Origin: Chelativorans sp. J32
Lineage (GTDB): Bacteria > Pseudomonadota > Alphaproteobacteria > Rhizobiales > Rhizobiaceae
Reading direction: 5' to 3'
Assembly (NCBI RefSeq): GCF_000518985.1
Contig: NZ_JAEQ01000005.1
Coordinates: 1 to 64,000, forward strand
DNA length: 64,000 bases
Shown here piece by piece: positions 9,638 through 19,896 of the stretch. The number at the start of each line of letters is the position of its first letter. Within the stretch, counting starts at the first letter, position 1. Under the pieces are notes generated by a model, which was not told the DNA's origin, searched no databases, and was given only the letters and a program-made list of their open reading frames with translations. Position numbers and translations under genes: made by a program.

Positions 9638-10315
9638 TTACCAGAGATCATATCTGAGGCCGACCTTCACCTGATGGAAGTCCACCCCTTCTTCGATGGT
9701 GCCCCTGTCCACGTCCACATATTTGGTGCCGGGCGAGCTCAAATACTGGTAGCCGACATCGACCGACATATTCCTCGTCATCTGGTAGTTCACGCCTGCG
9801 TTCAGCGCATAGGCGAACTCATATCGGCTATCGATCGAGTTGAAGGCGTCGGTCAGAAACGGGTCTGCGCCGGAAATATCATAGGTCGAATAGAGAACGC
9901 CGACCCCCGCCCCCACATAGGGTGTGAAGCCCACGAAGGTACCCAGGTCCACATAGCCGTTCACCATGCCGCCCCAGACGCGATGCTCGGCTGAGATGGC
10001 GCCGTCGTCATAATCGTCGCTCGATACATAAGCGAGATTGATATCGGCGCGCAGGAGATCGGTGAAGTGATAGCCGAAGCCGATGCTGCCCCCGACACGA
10101 TTGTTGTCGATATTGCCGCGCAGGCTCCCGACATCGTAGACGGACTTGTTTGCGCTGTAGCTCACGTCGCCGCGAAGATACCAGCCGGAGCCGACCTCCA
10201 CCGGAACTAGCGGCGCTTCTTCGACCACGATCGGCGGCTCGTAATCGGCCGCATGTCCCGGGAGCACCGAGAGAAGCAAGGTCGCAAACAAAATGAGGCC
10301 GCTGGATTTCCGCAT
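9638..10315 (-). CDS. Omp25-like outer-membrane beta-barrel protein (225 aa)
   Basis: The product has a signal peptide (about 1-22, cleaving after GHA), then an eight-strand-type small porin fold with alternating aromatic residues, for example GWYLRGDVSYSANKS near the N-terminus, and a C-terminal strand ending VGLRYDLW with the terminal aromatic needed for BAM-mediated insertion. It belongs to the Omp25/Omp31 group of rhizobial and Brucella surface proteins. A CtrA-like box lies 79-93 bp upstream. The next gene upstream encodes a second member of the family, but a strong terminator separates them. Confidence 0.9.
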   Translation of the reverse strand: MRKSSGLILFATLLLSVLPGHAADYEPPIVVEEAPLVPVEVGSGWYLRGDVSYSANKSVYDVGSLRGNIDNNRVGGSIGFGYHFTDLLRADINLAYVSSDDYDDGAISAEHRVWGGMVNGYVDLGTFVGFTPYVGAGVGVLYSTYDISGADPFLTDAFNSIDSRYEFAYALNAGVNYQMTRNMSVDVGYQYLSSPGTKYVDVDRGTIEEGVDFHQVKVGLRYDLW

Positions 10316-10380
10316 GGTTCCGTTCTCCGCAAGCGCGACGGAGCCTATGCTGCCCCCCGCCGCTTTCCTTCCGGATATTG

Positions 10381-10408
10381 TTAACCATTCTGGTTAAGCA
10401 GCGGTTAA
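10381..10408 (-). promoter_or_regulatory. CtrA-like box cluster upstream of the 225-aa OMP gene
   Basis: Read on the minus strand, TTAA-N7-TTAACCA occurs at 10408-10391, and a further inverted TTAACCAT half-site lies at 10381-10388. The full site is centred about 86 bp upstream of the start codon. It matches the CtrA consensus TTAA-N7-TTAACCAT closely. Confidence 0.6.
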
Positions 10409-10440
10409 GGCTAACGGAATCTTTAAGCCGCCCTGCTGCC

Positions 10441-10473
10441 AAAAACAAAACCGCCCGGCTTGCGACCGGGCGG
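10441..10473 (-). terminator. Intrinsic terminator of the 286-aa OMP gene
   Basis: A perfect 8-bp GC stem (10451-10458 with 10466-10473) is followed on the minus strand by TTTTGTTTTT. It begins 25 bp after the stop of the upstream outer-membrane protein gene and insulates the two porin-like genes. Confidence 0.9.
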
Positions 10474-10497
10474 CCCTGAAATGATGAGCGAGAGCGG

Positions 10498-11358
10498 TTA
10501 CTTGTAGATCACCGGCTCTGCGGGCGGCTGATAGGGTGGCTCATACGCGATCTGCGGTGCCGCGCAATTCACATTCGCCCCGCCGAAGGAGTAACGCAGG
10601 CCTGCACGCGCCTGATGAATGTTGAAGCCGTCGTCGAAGCCAGGCCCAGCGCCGATGCTGGCGCCATCCGGCCCGAATTCCTCGAACATCCTGCCGCCTT
10701 CGATGCGGGTGAAGCGATAGCCGGCATCGAGCTGCAGGTTCTGGGTCAGACAGTATGAGGCACCTGCCATCAGCGACCAGGCGAAACGCCATTCCTTGGC
10801 ACCTTTGTGAGTCCAGCTGTCGTCCCCGATCGTGTTGTTGAGATCGTCCCACTTCACATAGGCACCGCCGATACCAGCGCCGACATAGGGCGTGATGCCG
10901 TGATAGGTGCCGAGATCCACATAGGCGTTGGCCATCAAGAGAAGCGCGCTATAGGACGTGCGATCCGTCGAGGTGCAGGGGACGCCCGCGCAGTAACCCG
11001 CCGTCGTCCCGCGAAAATCCGAATCAAACAGATAGTCTGCCGTGAAATCCGTGCGGAAGTAGCGATTGATCTGATAGCCGATACCGCCACCCAGCGTTGC
11101 CGCCCCGTCAAGATCCGTGGAGGTGAACTCGCTCGTCCCGGGCGGGGGGCCGTAGGTAATGTATTCGGTTCCGCGCAATTTCGACCAGCGATAACCGACA
11201 TCACCGCGCAGGTACCAACCGCCCACCGAGACCTGCTCGACGACCGGCGGAGGCGGGGGCGGAGCCTCGACTGGAGGGATATAGAGGTCAGCGCCGTAAG
11301 CGCTGGTTGCAAGCGTAAGGGCAACTGCCGCAAAAATCGGCCTGATCATTCTCGACAT
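10498..11358 (-). CDS. Omp25/Omp31-like outer-membrane beta-barrel protein (286 aa)
   Basis: The signal peptide (about 1-23, ending AYG) is followed by a proline-rich periplasmic stretch (VEAPPPPPPVVEQ) and a porin-like barrel containing GGWYLRGDVGYRWS, the same signature as the neighbouring 225-aa barrel, with the strand LRYSFGG near the end. It differs from its neighbour by extra loops and several cysteines. The frame opens at a GTG at 11364, but the ATG at 11358 lies 7 nt after a GGGGG ribosome site. A CtrA-like box is 76-91 bp upstream. Confidence 0.9.
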   Translation of the reverse strand: MSRMIRPIFAAVALTLATSAYGADLYIPPVEAPPPPPPVVEQVSVGGWYLRGDVGYRWSKLRGTEYITYGPPPGTSEFTSTDLDGAATLGGGIGYQINRYFRTDFTADYLFDSDFRGTTAGYCAGVPCTSTDRTSYSALLLMANAYVDLGTYHGITPYVGAGIGGAYVKWDDLNNTIGDDSWTHKGAKEWRFAWSLMAGASYCLTQNLQLDAGYRFTRIEGGRMFEEFGPDGASIGAGPGFDDGFNIHQARAGLRYSFGGANVNCAAPQIAYEPPYQPPAEPVIYK

Positions 11359-11428
11359 ATACACACCCCCGAAAGCCGTTCCGTGACCGACGCTACGGCT
11401 GGTTGAAACATGTCGAAAAATGCAGCAG

Positions 11429-11449
11429 AAAAGTTAAGCTCCGCTTAAC
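11429..11449 (-). promoter_or_regulatory. CtrA-like box upstream of the 286-aa OMP gene; possible glmM terminator
   Basis: TTAA-N7-TTAAC is exact on both strands (TTAA 11434-11437, second half 11445-11449), centred about 83 bp upstream of the OMP start. The same bases form a 7-bp GTTAAGC hairpin followed by TTTT on the minus strand, so it might also end the glmM transcript. Confidence 0.6.
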
Positions 11450-11483
11450 CCTAATAATTTTTGAGGGCTTGGCGTGATCCTCC

Positions 11484-12839
11484 TCAAGCAGCCACCGTCC
11501 TGGCGTCCGTGATGACCCCGACAATGCTGTCGACCACATCCCTGACGAGATCGGGATTATCGCCTTCGGCCATGACCCTGATGAGGGGCTCCGTGCCAGA
11601 GGGGCGTATGACAAGCCGGCCGGTATCCCCAAGCCGCCCCTCGGCATCAGCGATCGCAGCCTTCACCGAAGCCGCCTCAAGGGGCCTGCCGCCGCTGATC
11701 CGGACATTCTTCAACAGCTGCGGCACCGGCTCGAACTTCCGGCAGACCTCGCTCGCCGGCTTATCTAGCCGCTTGATATGGGCAAGCACCTGGAGCGCGG
11801 TGACAAGCCCGTCACCAGAGGTCGAGAAATCCGAAAGGATGACATGGCCGGATTGTTCGCCGCCGACATTCAGGCCATGCTCGCGCATATGCTCGACCAC
11901 ATACCGGTCGCCGACCTTTGTGCGGTGGAGCGACAATCCCCGATCGCGTAGAAAGCGTTCGAGACCAAGATTCGACATAACGGTGGCGACGATACCGTCG
12001 CCCACGAGCTTCTCGCTGTCGTGCCAGGACTGCGCGATGAGAGCCATAATCTGGTCCCCATCGATGACGGTGCCGTTCTCGTCGACCATAACGACGCGAT
12101 CGGCATCGCCATCCAACGCGATGCCGATATCGGCCCGCACCTCATGCACCTTCTTGGCAAGGCTCGCGGGATGGGTGGAGCCGCACTCTTCATTGATGTT
12201 GAAGCCATTCGGATCCACGTGGATGGGGACGACTTCCGCACCGAGTTCCCAAAGGGCTGCCGGCGCCACCTTGTAAGCGGCACCATTGGCACAATCGATG
12301 ACGATGCGCAGGCCCGAAAGCGACATGTCGCGCGGTAGAGTGCGCTTGGCGAACTCGATGTAACGATCATGCACGCCATCGACGCGCTTGGCCCGGCCGA
12401 GATTCTCCGAATCTGCCAGCGCAAGCTCCACATCGCGGTCCAGCATGGCCTCGATGCGGCTCTCCAGTTCATCCGAGAGCTTGTAACCGTCGGGCCCGAA
12501 AAGCTTGATGCCGTTATCATGGTACGGATTGTGGGAAGCGGAGATCATCACGCCGATATCGGCGCGCAGCGAGCGCACCAGCATGGCGACGGCCGGCGTC
12601 GGGATGGGACCGAGAAGGAATACATCCATGCCCGCAGCACAGAAGCCCGCGACCATCGCATTTTCGATCATATAGCCGGAAAGGCGCGTGTCCTTGCCAA
12701 GCACCACGCGGTGCCTGTGGTTTCCATTCTGAAAGGAAAGGCCAGCAGCCATGCCTACACGCATCGCCACCTCGGCCGTCATGGGAAAGCGGTTCGCCCG
12801 CCCCCTGATCCCGTCGGTCCCGAAATATTGTTTCGACAT
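11484..12839 (-). CDS. glmM: Phosphoglucosamine mutase
   Basis: It interconverts glucosamine-6-phosphate and glucosamine-1-phosphate for UDP-GlcNAc, feeding peptidoglycan and lipid A. The 451-aa protein begins with YFGTDGIRG, has the active-site phosphoserine Ser102 in ISASHNP, the Mg-binding DGDADR loop, and the C-terminal phosphate-binding RPSGTEP motif. The frame is open up to 12926, but the ATG at 12839 gives the conserved N-terminus and follows an AGAAGAA ribosome site. It is the last gene of the tilS-ftsH-glmM run, separated from ftsH by a terminator. Confidence 0.98.
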   Translation of the reverse strand: MSKQYFGTDGIRGRANRFPMTAEVAMRVGMAAGLSFQNGNHRHRVVLGKDTRLSGYMIENAMVAGFCAAGMDVFLLGPIPTPAVAMLVRSLRADIGVMISASHNPYHDNGIKLFGPDGYKLSDELESRIEAMLDRDVELALADSENLGRAKRVDGVHDRYIEFAKRTLPRDMSLSGLRIVIDCANGAAYKVAPAALWELGAEVVPIHVDPNGFNINEECGSTHPASLAKKVHEVRADIGIALDGDADRVVMVDENGTVIDGDQIMALIAQSWHDSEKLVGDGIVATVMSNLGLERFLRDRGLSLHRTKVGDRYVVEHMREHGLNVGGEQSGHVILSDFSTSGDGLVTALQVLAHIKRLDKPASEVCRKFEPVPQLLKNVRISGGRPLEAASVKAAIADAEGRLGDTGRLVIRPSGTEPLIRVMAEGDNPDLVRDVVDSIVGVITDARTVAA

Positions 12840-13249
12840 ATTCTTCTTCGTCCGTACCGATTTGGAATTCGATCGCAAAGCAGCGCTCCTTCCCTCTGCC
12901 ACGGCTTCGCGCGTAACGCGTAACAAGCATATTATGGGACAAATTGTAACCGATCCATATGAACAGCGGCTTGTCCACCTTGGTTAATGGTTGGTGAAAA
13001 CCACGCCCCAACGCGCTCCCTGATCAGGCAAAGGGGCCGTTTCATGACGTCATAGCAAGTGGTAGGCTAGGCTCCCCCTTAGATACGCGATGCTCACCTC
13101 TCAGGCTGCATTGCGTGCTTTCCGACCATTCGAACCTCAATTCCGGGCGGCGGCGGCGAGTTTTCCATGCTTCATTGCTGACGATGGCGACCGGTGCGAT
13201 GGGCATCGCGAATGCCCTCTGCACCCCGCCCGGGCGGGAAAATCTTCGC
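12840..13249. other. Intergenic region upstream of glmM
   Basis: About 410 bp between the ftsH terminator and glmM. Several frames are open across it, but none has a ribosome site or recognisable product, and all look fortuitous. It presumably contains the glmM promoter. No tRNA or RNA structure was recognised. Confidence 0.4.
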
Positions 13250-13285
13250 AAAAAAATAACGCCGCTGGATTTCTCCAGCGGCGTT
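13250..13285 (-). terminator. Intrinsic terminator of ftsH
   Basis: A perfect 12-bp stem (13258-13269 with 13274-13285, loop TTTC) is followed on the minus strand by TTATTTTTTT. It begins 22 bp after the ftsH stop codon and is the strongest terminator in the window. Confidence 0.92.
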
Positions 13286-13307
13286 CGGATCTCAGAAATT
13301 CCCGGGT

Positions 13308-15245
13308 TCACCCCTGCGGTTGCGGTTCCAGGCCGGCGTCCGGTTCCTCGCCGCCCTTCTTACCCTGTTTCCGCACCCCGGCCTTCGGCACCGTGGACCC
13401 CCGCGAAGGCGGCGTATCGTCGCCCAAATCCCGCGCCGGCTTCTCGCCGCGGATGATCGCCTGGATCTCCTCGCCCGAAAGCGTCTCATATTCGAGCAGC
13501 CCTTCGGCAACGGCGATCCACGCGTCGCGCTTCGTGGTCAGGATCTCGCGCGCTTTGTCATAAGCTTCGTCGATCAGCCGGCGAACTTCGTCGTCGATCT
13601 TCTGCTGCGTTTCTTCCGACATGTTCTGCTGGCGCGTGACCGAATGACCAAGGAAGACTTCTTCCTGGTTTTCGCCATAGGCGACCTGGCCCAGCTTGTC
13701 GGAAAAGCCCCAACGCGTGACCATGGCGCGCGCGAGCTTCGTTGCCTGCTCGATATCGGAGGCAGCGCCGGAGGTGATGTTCTCCTTGCCGAATTTCAGC
13801 TCTTCCGCGACACGGCCGCCCATCATGATCGCCAGTCGGGAGATCATGTATTTGTAGCTCATCGAGTACCGGTCGCCTTCGGGCAACTGCATGACCATGC
13901 CAAGCGCGCGGCCACGCGGGATGATCGTTGCCTTGTGCACTGGATCGGAGGCGGGAACGTTGAGCGCGACCACGGCATGGCCGGACTCGTGATACGCCGT
14001 CAGTTCCTTCTCCTCCTGGGTCATGGCATGCGAGCGGCGCTCAGCACCCATCATCACCTTGTCCTTGGCGTCCTCGAATTCCTGCATGGTGACGAGGCGC
14101 TTGTTGCGGCGCGCGGCCATCAGTGCAGCTTCATTGACGAGATTGGCAAGGTCGGCGCCGGAGAAGCCCGGCGTACCGCGCGCAATGGTCTTGAGATCGA
14201 CATTGGGCGCGAGCGGAACGTTGCGAACATGGACCTTGAGAATCTTCTCGCGGCCGACAATGTCGGGGTTGGGCACGACGACCTGGCGGTCGAAACGGCC
14301 CGGACGCAGAAGCGCGGGATCGAGCACGTCCGGCCTGTTGGTGGCGGCGATCAGGATGATGCCTTCATTGGCCTCGAAACCGTCCATCTCCACCAGCAAC
14401 TGGTTCAGCGTCTGCTCACGCTCGTCATTGCCACCGCCAAGACCCGCGCCGCGGTGGCGGCCCACCGCGTCGATCTCGTCGATGAAGATGATGCAGGGCG
14501 CGTTCTTCTTGGCCTGGTCGAACATGTCGCGGACACGGCTTGCACCGACGCCGACGAACATCTCGACGAAATCCGAACCGGAAATGGTGAAGAAGGGCAC
14601 ATTCGCCTCGCCCGCAACGGAGCGTGCAAGCAACGTCTTACCCGTCCCGGGAGGGCCGACAAGCAGCACGCCGCGCGGGATCTTGCCGCCGAGCCGCTGG
14701 AACTTCTGCGGATCGCGCAGGAATTCGACGATCTCCTCCAGATCCTGCTTGGCTTCGTCCACACCGGCAACGTCCTGGAACGTCACGCGTCCATGCGCCT
14801 CGGTAAGAAGCTTGGCCTTGGATTTGCCGAAGCCCATGGCCCGTCCCGAGCCCGACTGCATTTGCCGCATGAAGAATATCCAAACGGCCAGGATCAGGAT
14901 CATCGGCAGCCAGGAGATGAAGTAACCAAAGATTGAATTGGAGCCGTCCGTCTCGGGGCGAGCCGTGATCTTCACATTATGGTCTTCGAGGCGCTGGACG
15001 AGATTGGGATCGCCCGGAGAATAGGTCTGGAAGGGTGTCCTATTGTCCACATAGGTGCCTGAAATCCGGCTGCCCGTAATGGTGACGCTCTCTACCCGGC
15101 CTTGCGAAAGTTCCTGAAGGAATTGGGAATAGGCGATATCGCGCGTAGCGCCGCGCTGCTGGGGCGCTTGAAACAGATTGAACAACGCGATGAGCAGGAC
15201 CGCAATGATCGCCCACAGCGCGAAATTTCTATAATTTGGATTCAT
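13308..15245 (-). CDS. ftsH: ATP-dependent zinc metalloprotease FtsH
   Basis: A membrane-bound AAA protease for quality control and regulated proteolysis. The 645-aa protein has two membrane helices (about 7-25 and 107-126) around a periplasmic domain, Walker A GPPGTGKT at 197-204, Walker B IIFIDEID, a second region of homology, and the zinc site HESGH at 419-423. The C-terminus is a charged, proline-rich tail, a common feature in rhizobia. It lies downstream of tilS on the same strand. Confidence 0.98.
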   Translation of the reverse strand: MNPNYRNFALWAIIAVLLIALFNLFQAPQQRGATRDIAYSQFLQELSQGRVESVTITGSRISGTYVDNRTPFQTYSPGDPNLVQRLEDHNVKITARPETDGSNSIFGYFISWLPMILILAVWIFFMRQMQSGSGRAMGFGKSKAKLLTEAHGRVTFQDVAGVDEAKQDLEEIVEFLRDPQKFQRLGGKIPRGVLLVGPPGTGKTLLARSVAGEANVPFFTISGSDFVEMFVGVGASRVRDMFDQAKKNAPCIIFIDEIDAVGRHRGAGLGGGNDEREQTLNQLLVEMDGFEANEGIILIAATNRPDVLDPALLRPGRFDRQVVVPNPDIVGREKILKVHVRNVPLAPNVDLKTIARGTPGFSGADLANLVNEAALMAARRNKRLVTMQEFEDAKDKVMMGAERRSHAMTQEEKELTAYHESGHAVVALNVPASDPVHKATIIPRGRALGMVMQLPEGDRYSMSYKYMISRLAIMMGGRVAEELKFGKENITSGAASDIEQATKLARAMVTRWGFSDKLGQVAYGENQEEVFLGHSVTRQQNMSEETQQKIDDEVRRLIDEAYDKAREILTTKRDAWIAVAEGLLEYETLSGEEIQAIIRGEKPARDLGDDTPPSRGSTVPKAGVRKQGKKGGEEPDAGLEPQPQG

Positions 15246-15357
15246 GTTCGTTCCGTAAGTGCGCCGAGGCCGGCTTAGTCTTCCCTAACATAGGGAGCGT
15301 GGGGAGAGTTGCCAAGCAGTCCGGCCGTCTTCAATGGCAAATCTAGGACCATATGGT

Positions 15358-16677
15358 TTATTCGTTATGTCCTTTGTGGCCATCGAATGGCAAGGCAGGT
15401 GGCGGCTCGCCGTGCATGAGCCCAAGAAGAGCAGCGGCGGGAGCAAGATCAAAGGAGGGGAGGAGCTTTGCCCAGGGTGCGGCTAGGGGGCGCAGGGCAA
15501 TTCCCTTCATCTGTTGTGCAAGGCCGACGCACTGGTCTCCCACCCAGGCGGAGGGTTCCGCCGCCTGCGCCGATAGCAGGAGATGGGTGGGCGTATCGGC
15601 TGCTGGAAGATCAAGCGCGGCCGCATTCACCGTGCCGAAAGGCGCGATCCGGGTGTCCGGCTCAGGGCTTTCCGTACTGATCCTATAACGGCCATCCCAA
15701 ACCAGCTCCCGGACAAGAGGCTTCTCCGGCAGGTTGCGCAATTCCCGGTGCAGATAAAGCCAATCCCCCTTCCGCGTCATGATCACACGCGACAGGCTGG
15801 CCCTCCGGCCATCAGCGAGCACGTGTCGAAGGATTTCAGCCGAGCGCTCTTCGTCCGGCAAGTGGGAGGCTCCCCCTGCTGCGGCAAGGAGGATGCGAAA
15901 TGTGTAGAGACCGGCTTCGGGATCGGAAGCAGCCTGGAGGGAGAAGCGGAGCAGGCCTGGCACGGGCTGTTGCGCATAATTGCGGATGAGGTGCGCAGCC
16001 GATCGCCCCTCCTCCTCGCGCCGCCTTTGCGCGTCCCTGGCCTCGCCTAGGAGCAACTGGGTTCTCGCTTCATCAAGGCTGAGACGGACCCGCGCCCGCT
16101 CGAAGCGGGCGTCGCGGTTGCTCGGGTCCTCGAACCACCCGATATCGCGCTCGCGAAGAAATGCTCGCAATGTAGCGCGGCGGGCCTGGAGGAGCGGCCG
16201 CAAGAACCAGACATCGCCGTCGTAAAGCGTCGCAGGCGCGATACCCGCCGTGCCTCTGCCCTGCCCCCTCGACGATCGCATCGCGACCGTTTCCGCCTGA
16301 TCATCTGCGGTGTGGGCGGTCAAAACCATATCCGTGCCCGCTTGACGCGCAGCGTGCGCCAGCAATGAAAACCGCGCCTCGCGCGCAGCCACGGAAATGC
16401 CGGATGCGGGCTTTGCGCCTTCCCAGCGCAGGGTGCGATGGGCGATGCCACGCGCAGCCGCAAGTTCACCGACCGCGCGCGCTTCCGCAGCCGATTCGGA
16501 CCGGAGGCCGTGATCGACGGTCACCGCGACGAGCGACGGTCGCTCGGGGAGGCATTTCAGGTAATCGTGAAGAAGAAGAAGAAGGGCGAGAGAATCGCCA
16601 CCGCCTGAAACCGCCGCAATGAGGGAGCGACGTCCCGCTAGGCGGATATCAGAAAAAAGTGCGCCCGGCTCGGGCAT
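15358..16677 (-). CDS. tilS: tRNA(Ile)-lysidine synthase
   Basis: It modifies cytidine-34 of the CAU-anticodon isoleucine tRNA to lysidine using ATP and lysine, switching decoding from AUG to AUA. The PP-loop SGGGDS is at 24-29 and the TAHTADDQAET region follows. At 439 aa it has the N-terminal catalytic domain and a C-terminal substrate-binding part. Its start is 3 bp from the cpoB stop, so it is probably co-transcribed with the tol-pal genes upstream. Confidence 0.95.
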   Translation of the reverse strand: MPEPGALFSDIRLAGRRSLIAAVSGGGDSLALLLLLHDYLKCLPERPSLVAVTVDHGLRSESAAEARAVGELAAARGIAHRTLRWEGAKPASGISVAAREARFSLLAHAARQAGTDMVLTAHTADDQAETVAMRSSRGQGRGTAGIAPATLYDGDVWFLRPLLQARRATLRAFLRERDIGWFEDPSNRDARFERARVRLSLDEARTQLLLGEARDAQRRREEEGRSAAHLIRNYAQQPVPGLLRFSLQAASDPEAGLYTFRILLAAAGGASHLPDEERSAEILRHVLADGRRASLSRVIMTRKGDWLYLHRELRNLPEKPLVRELVWDGRYRISTESPEPDTRIAPFGTVNAAALDLPAADTPTHLLLSAQAAEPSAWVGDQCVGLAQQMKGIALRPLAAPWAKLLPSFDLAPAAALLGLMHGEPPPALPFDGHKGHNE

Positions 16678-16680
16678 CGC

Positions 16681-17697
16681 TCAGCAACCGGCGAGCGCCT
16701 GTTCCTGCTTCACGCGCTCCTTGAGCGCGGAGGAAACGTTCGGATAACGATGTCCGATCTCTGTGTAAGTCGCACATGCCACGTCGCGCTGGTTCATGGC
16801 GGCGAGCGAAACCCCTAGCTTCAGGAGCATCTCGGGCGCCTTGCTCGCCTCCGGATATTGGCGATTGGCATTCAGGAACACCTCGGCCGCTTCGCGGTAC
16901 CGATCCTGGCCGAGCATCGCTTCGCCGAGCCAGAAATTCGCGTCCGGCGCGTGGCTGCCGTCGGGGAACATGGTCAGATACTGCCGGAAACCGGCTTCCG
17001 CTGTCTTGTAGTCGCCGGAGAGGATGAACTGATAGGAGCTCTGATAGATTTCTTCTGGATTGTCGGAGTGCGGCAGCGCGGCGACAACCGCACCGTCGGT
17101 GCCCTCGACAGCCGTTCCCCGCAGGAGATCGACCGGCTCGCCGGCGCCGGTGGAGACGACATTGCCGTTCTGGTCGAATGTGATGGTGCCGAGAGTACGG
17201 GGAGGAGCGCCCAGTTCCGGTCCTGCTCCCGCCTGGGGGGCGCCTGTTGGGGGAGCACCCAATGGCGGGGTTGCGGCAGCGGGTGCGCTCGCCGCCGGTG
17301 GCGGCGGAACGCTGCTGGCTGCAGTCTGCTCGGGCGCGCCGGCGGGCGGCGCTAGCCGCTCCGACCGCTGTTCCGGTTTGGCAGCCTGCCCGGCGGCCCC
17401 ACCTTCGAGCTCCTGGAACCGGAACTCCGTGTCTTCCTGCATACGGCGCATCTGGTCCTGCATCTGCAGGATCTGGAAGTTGAGTTCCTCAAGCCGGCCG
17501 TTGAGCTTGCGGATTTCCTCCTCGAGCGTCATCAGCCGCGGGTCGTTGGCCTGGACCTGGATTACCTGCGCGCCGTCAGCGACGGGACGAGCCGGTCTCT
17601 GCGCCCATGGCAGTTGAAACGCCGCGGCCGGACCGGCCGACGCCGCGACAAAGAGAATGAGCGTAGCAAGGCCACGCAAATGGTTTCGGGACAGCAT
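16681..17697 (-). CDS. cpoB: Cell division coordinator CpoB (tol-pal system protein YbgF)
   Basis: A periplasmic protein linking Tol function to septal peptidoglycan synthesis. The 338-aa product has a signal peptide (about 1-26), a coiled coil (about 45-100) containing the LEEEIRKLNGRLEELNFQ heptads, a long Pro/Ala/Gly linker, and a C-terminal TPR domain (about 210-335) with the QSSYQFILSGDY and ANFWLGEA repeats. It lies downstream of pal and directly before tilS. Confidence 0.93.
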   Translation of the reverse strand: MLSRNHLRGLATLILFVAASAGPAAAFQLPWAQRPARPVADGAQVIQVQANDPRLMTLEEEIRKLNGRLEELNFQILQMQDQMRRMQEDTEFRFQELEGGAAGQAAKPEQRSERLAPPAGAPEQTAASSVPPPPAASAPAAATPPLGAPPTGAPQAGAGPELGAPPRTLGTITFDQNGNVVSTGAGEPVDLLRGTAVEGTDGAVVAALPHSDNPEEIYQSSYQFILSGDYKTAEAGFRQYLTMFPDGSHAPDANFWLGEAMLGQDRYREAAEVFLNANRQYPEASKAPEMLLKLGVSLAAMNQRDVACATYTEIGHRYPNVSSALKERVKQEQALAGC

Positions 17698-17805
17698 TCC
17701 TATCTCGCATCTCGACCAAGAAAAGACAGGGAAGATTAACCCTGCGGCATCCCTTTATCAGGTCGCGAGACTTCGGCCAAATTTTGATTAGAGCACGCAT
17801 ACGAA

Positions 17806-17829
17806 AGAGGCGGCACGATTGCCGCCTCT
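17806..17829 (-). terminator. Hairpin downstream of pal
   Basis: A perfect 10-bp stem (17806-17815 with 17820-17829, loop CGAT) starts 26 bp after the pal stop. The minus-strand tail TTCGT is poor in T, so termination may be partial, which would allow read-through into cpoB-tilS. Confidence 0.6.
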
Positions 17830-17855
17830 GCGGTGATGCAAAAAAGTCGCAGTGC

Positions 17856-18377
17856 TTAGCTTCCGGCGCCGTTCAGCACCGTGACGCCGCGCCGGTTCTG
17901 CGACCAGCAGGAGATGTCGTCGCAGACTGCGACAGGCCGCTCCTTGCCGTAGGAAATGGTTTGGATGCGGCTTGCAGCTACCCCACGCGAAACCAGGAAG
18001 TCCCGCGCCGCGGCAGCGCGCCGTGCGCCGAGCGCCAGGTTGTATTCACGGGTGCCACGCTCGTCCGCGTGCCCTTCGACCGTGACCGTGTAGGACGGGT
18101 ACTGGTTGAGCCACTGTGCCTGGCGGGCAAGCGTTGCCTGGGCGTCGGCACGGATGACCGAGGAATCGGTGTCGAAGAAGATGCGATCGCCGATGGCCAC
18201 CGTAAATTCCTGCCGCGATCCCGGAGCGGCGGTTCCCCCGAGTCCGGCGCCGGCACCGAGGCCCAGATCGGCGGCGGAATTGGGAACCTGCTTGTTGGAG
18301 CGGCAGCCGGCGACGGCGAGCGCGGCGACCAGGGCGATGGCTACAGGGTTTCTCGTCAGAGCTGCGATACGGCGCAT
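17856..18377 (-). CDS. pal: Peptidoglycan-associated lipoprotein Pal
   Basis: An outer-membrane lipoprotein that binds peptidoglycan and TolB. The 173-aa protein has a signal peptide ending in the lipobox VAGC with Cys25 as the lipidated residue, then a C-terminal OmpA-like domain containing VEGHADERGTREYNLALGARRA. The frame runs further upstream to 18518, but the ATG at 18377 is preceded by AAGGAGAG at 8 nt and places the signal peptide correctly. A 167-bp gap from tolB suggests an extra promoter. Confidence 0.97.
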   Translation of the reverse strand: MRRIAALTRNPVAIALVAALAVAGCRSNKQVPNSAADLGLGAGAGLGGTAAPGSRQEFTVAIGDRIFFDTDSSVIRADAQATLARQAQWLNQYPSYTVTVEGHADERGTREYNLALGARRAAAARDFLVSRGVAASRIQTISYGKERPVAVCDDISCWSQNRRGVTVLNGAGS

Positions 18378-18544
18378 GCCGTCACTCTCCTTGGCATTTA
18401 AGCGGATTTCTTGAGCACCTAGTAACCATGGCTGGGTTAAAGGGGACTCAAGAAACAGGGTTAATTTTTTATTACCGTTGGGCAGACTCACTGGACAGAT
18501 GCTCGACGGTAACGGCAATTGCGGCTGAAAGGGGGCGTCCCGTT

Positions 18545-19861
18545 TTATTTAAGAAGCGGAGACCAGGCAGGATCCGAAGCAAAGTTCGGCGTTGGGATTT
18601 GCTGCTCATTCCGGCCGGTAAGATCAATGGAGTAAAGCTTCGGCCCACCCCCGCCGGCATCCTGCCGGAAGAACATGATCACCCTTCCGTTCGGAGACCA
18701 GGTCGGACCTTCCTGCAGGAATCCCGAGGATAGGATTCGCTCGCCCGAGCCGTCCGTCCGCATCACGCCGATCTGAAACTGATTGCCGCTCTGCTTCGTG
18801 AACGCGATGAGGTCGCCCCGCGGAGACCAGACAGGCGTCGAATAAGTTCCCTCTCCGAAGGAAATGCGCTGCGGGTTGGAGCCATCCGCATTCATGACAT
18901 AGATCTGCGCGCGCCCTCCGCGGTCGGAGGTGAAGACGACCCTGTTGCCGTCCGGTGAATAGGATGGCGAGGTGTCGATGGCGTTGGTGTCGGTCAGCCG
19001 CGCCGTGGTCCGCGTCCTGAGGTCCATGGTGAAGATGTTGGAGTTCCCGTCCTGCCGGAGGAGGCTCATGATCACCTTGTCACCGGTCGGCGAGAAGCGC
19101 GGCGCAAACGTCATGCCGGGGAAATTGCCGACGAGCTCGCGCTGCCCTGTCTCCAACTGCAGGAGATAGACCTGCGGCTGGCCGCCCTCGTAGGACATGT
19201 AGGTGATTTCCTGCCGCTCGGGCGAAAAGCGGGGCGTCATGACAATGGCGCGTCCATCCGTCAGCGGCTTATAATTCGCGCCGTCCTGATCCATGATGGC
19301 GAGCCGCTTCACGCGGTTCTCCTTGGGGCCGGACTCGTCCACGAAGACGATGCGGCTATCGAAATAACCCTTCTCGCCGGTGAACTGCTGGTAGATGGTG
19401 TCGGCGATGATGTGGGCGACGCGTCGCCAATCCGCCGGCTTTGCGAAGAACTGCTCGCCGACGAGCTGCTGCCCGGCGAAGGTATCCCAAAGACGGAATT
19501 CCGCCTTGAGCCTACCCCCCGGCTCCTCGGTCACGCGCCCGGTGACGATCGCCTGCGCGTTGATGACCTTCCAGTCCTCGAAGCGGGGAGCGACGTCAGG
19601 ATTTGAGATCTTCTCGATGAAGGCTGCACGGTCGATCGGCGCGAACAAGCCGGAGCGGCGGAGGTCTGCCGCGATCACGGACGAGATCTCTGCGCCGCGC
19701 TGCCCTCCCGACAGGAAATCGGTGATGGCGATCGGGACCGGCTCGACGACACCTTTCGTGATTTCGATCCGCACCAGCGCCTGCCCCGGCGCGACCATCA
19801 GGACAAAGAAGCCCAGGGCCAAGCTTACTATGGCCAGGGTTGCTTTGACGAATCTCTGCAT
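18545..19861 (-). CDS. tolB: Tol-Pal system periplasmic protein TolB
   Basis: TolB shuttles between Pal and TolA in the periplasm. The 438-aa protein has a cleavable signal sequence (about 1-28), an N-terminal alpha/beta domain (about 30-165) and a six-bladed beta-propeller built of TolB repeats such as [31 protein letters not shown] and [13 protein letters not shown]. It lies 35 bp after tolA. Confidence 0.98.
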   Translation of the reverse strand: MQRFVKATLAIVSLALGFFVLMVAPGQALVRIEITKGVVEPVPIAITDFLSGGQRGAEISSVIAADLRRSGLFAPIDRAAFIEKISNPDVAPRFEDWKVINAQAIVTGRVTEEPGGRLKAEFRLWDTFAGQQLVGEQFFAKPADWRRVAHIIADTIYQQFTGEKGYFDSRIVFVDESGPKENRVKRLAIMDQDGANYKPLTDGRAIVMTPRFSPERQEITYMSYEGGQPQVYLLQLETGQRELVGNFPGMTFAPRFSPTGDKVIMSLLRQDGNSNIFTMDLRTRTTARLTDTNAIDTSPSYSPDGNRVVFTSDRGGRAQIYVMNADGSNPQRISFGEGTYSTPVWSPRGDLIAFTKQSGNQFQIGVMRTDGSGERILSSGFLQEGPTWSPNGRVIMFFRQDAGGGGPKLYSIDLTGRNEQQIPTPNFASDPAWSPLLK

Positions 19862-19896
19862 AAGCTGTGCCTCTTGATTCTGGATTGAGCCGCAGG

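Noticed and set aside
13320-14936. A 538-codon open frame on the + strand antisense to ftsH
   Set aside because: It mirrors ftsH exactly, and the ftsH protein has all catalytic motifs. GC-rich codon use creates long antisense frames.
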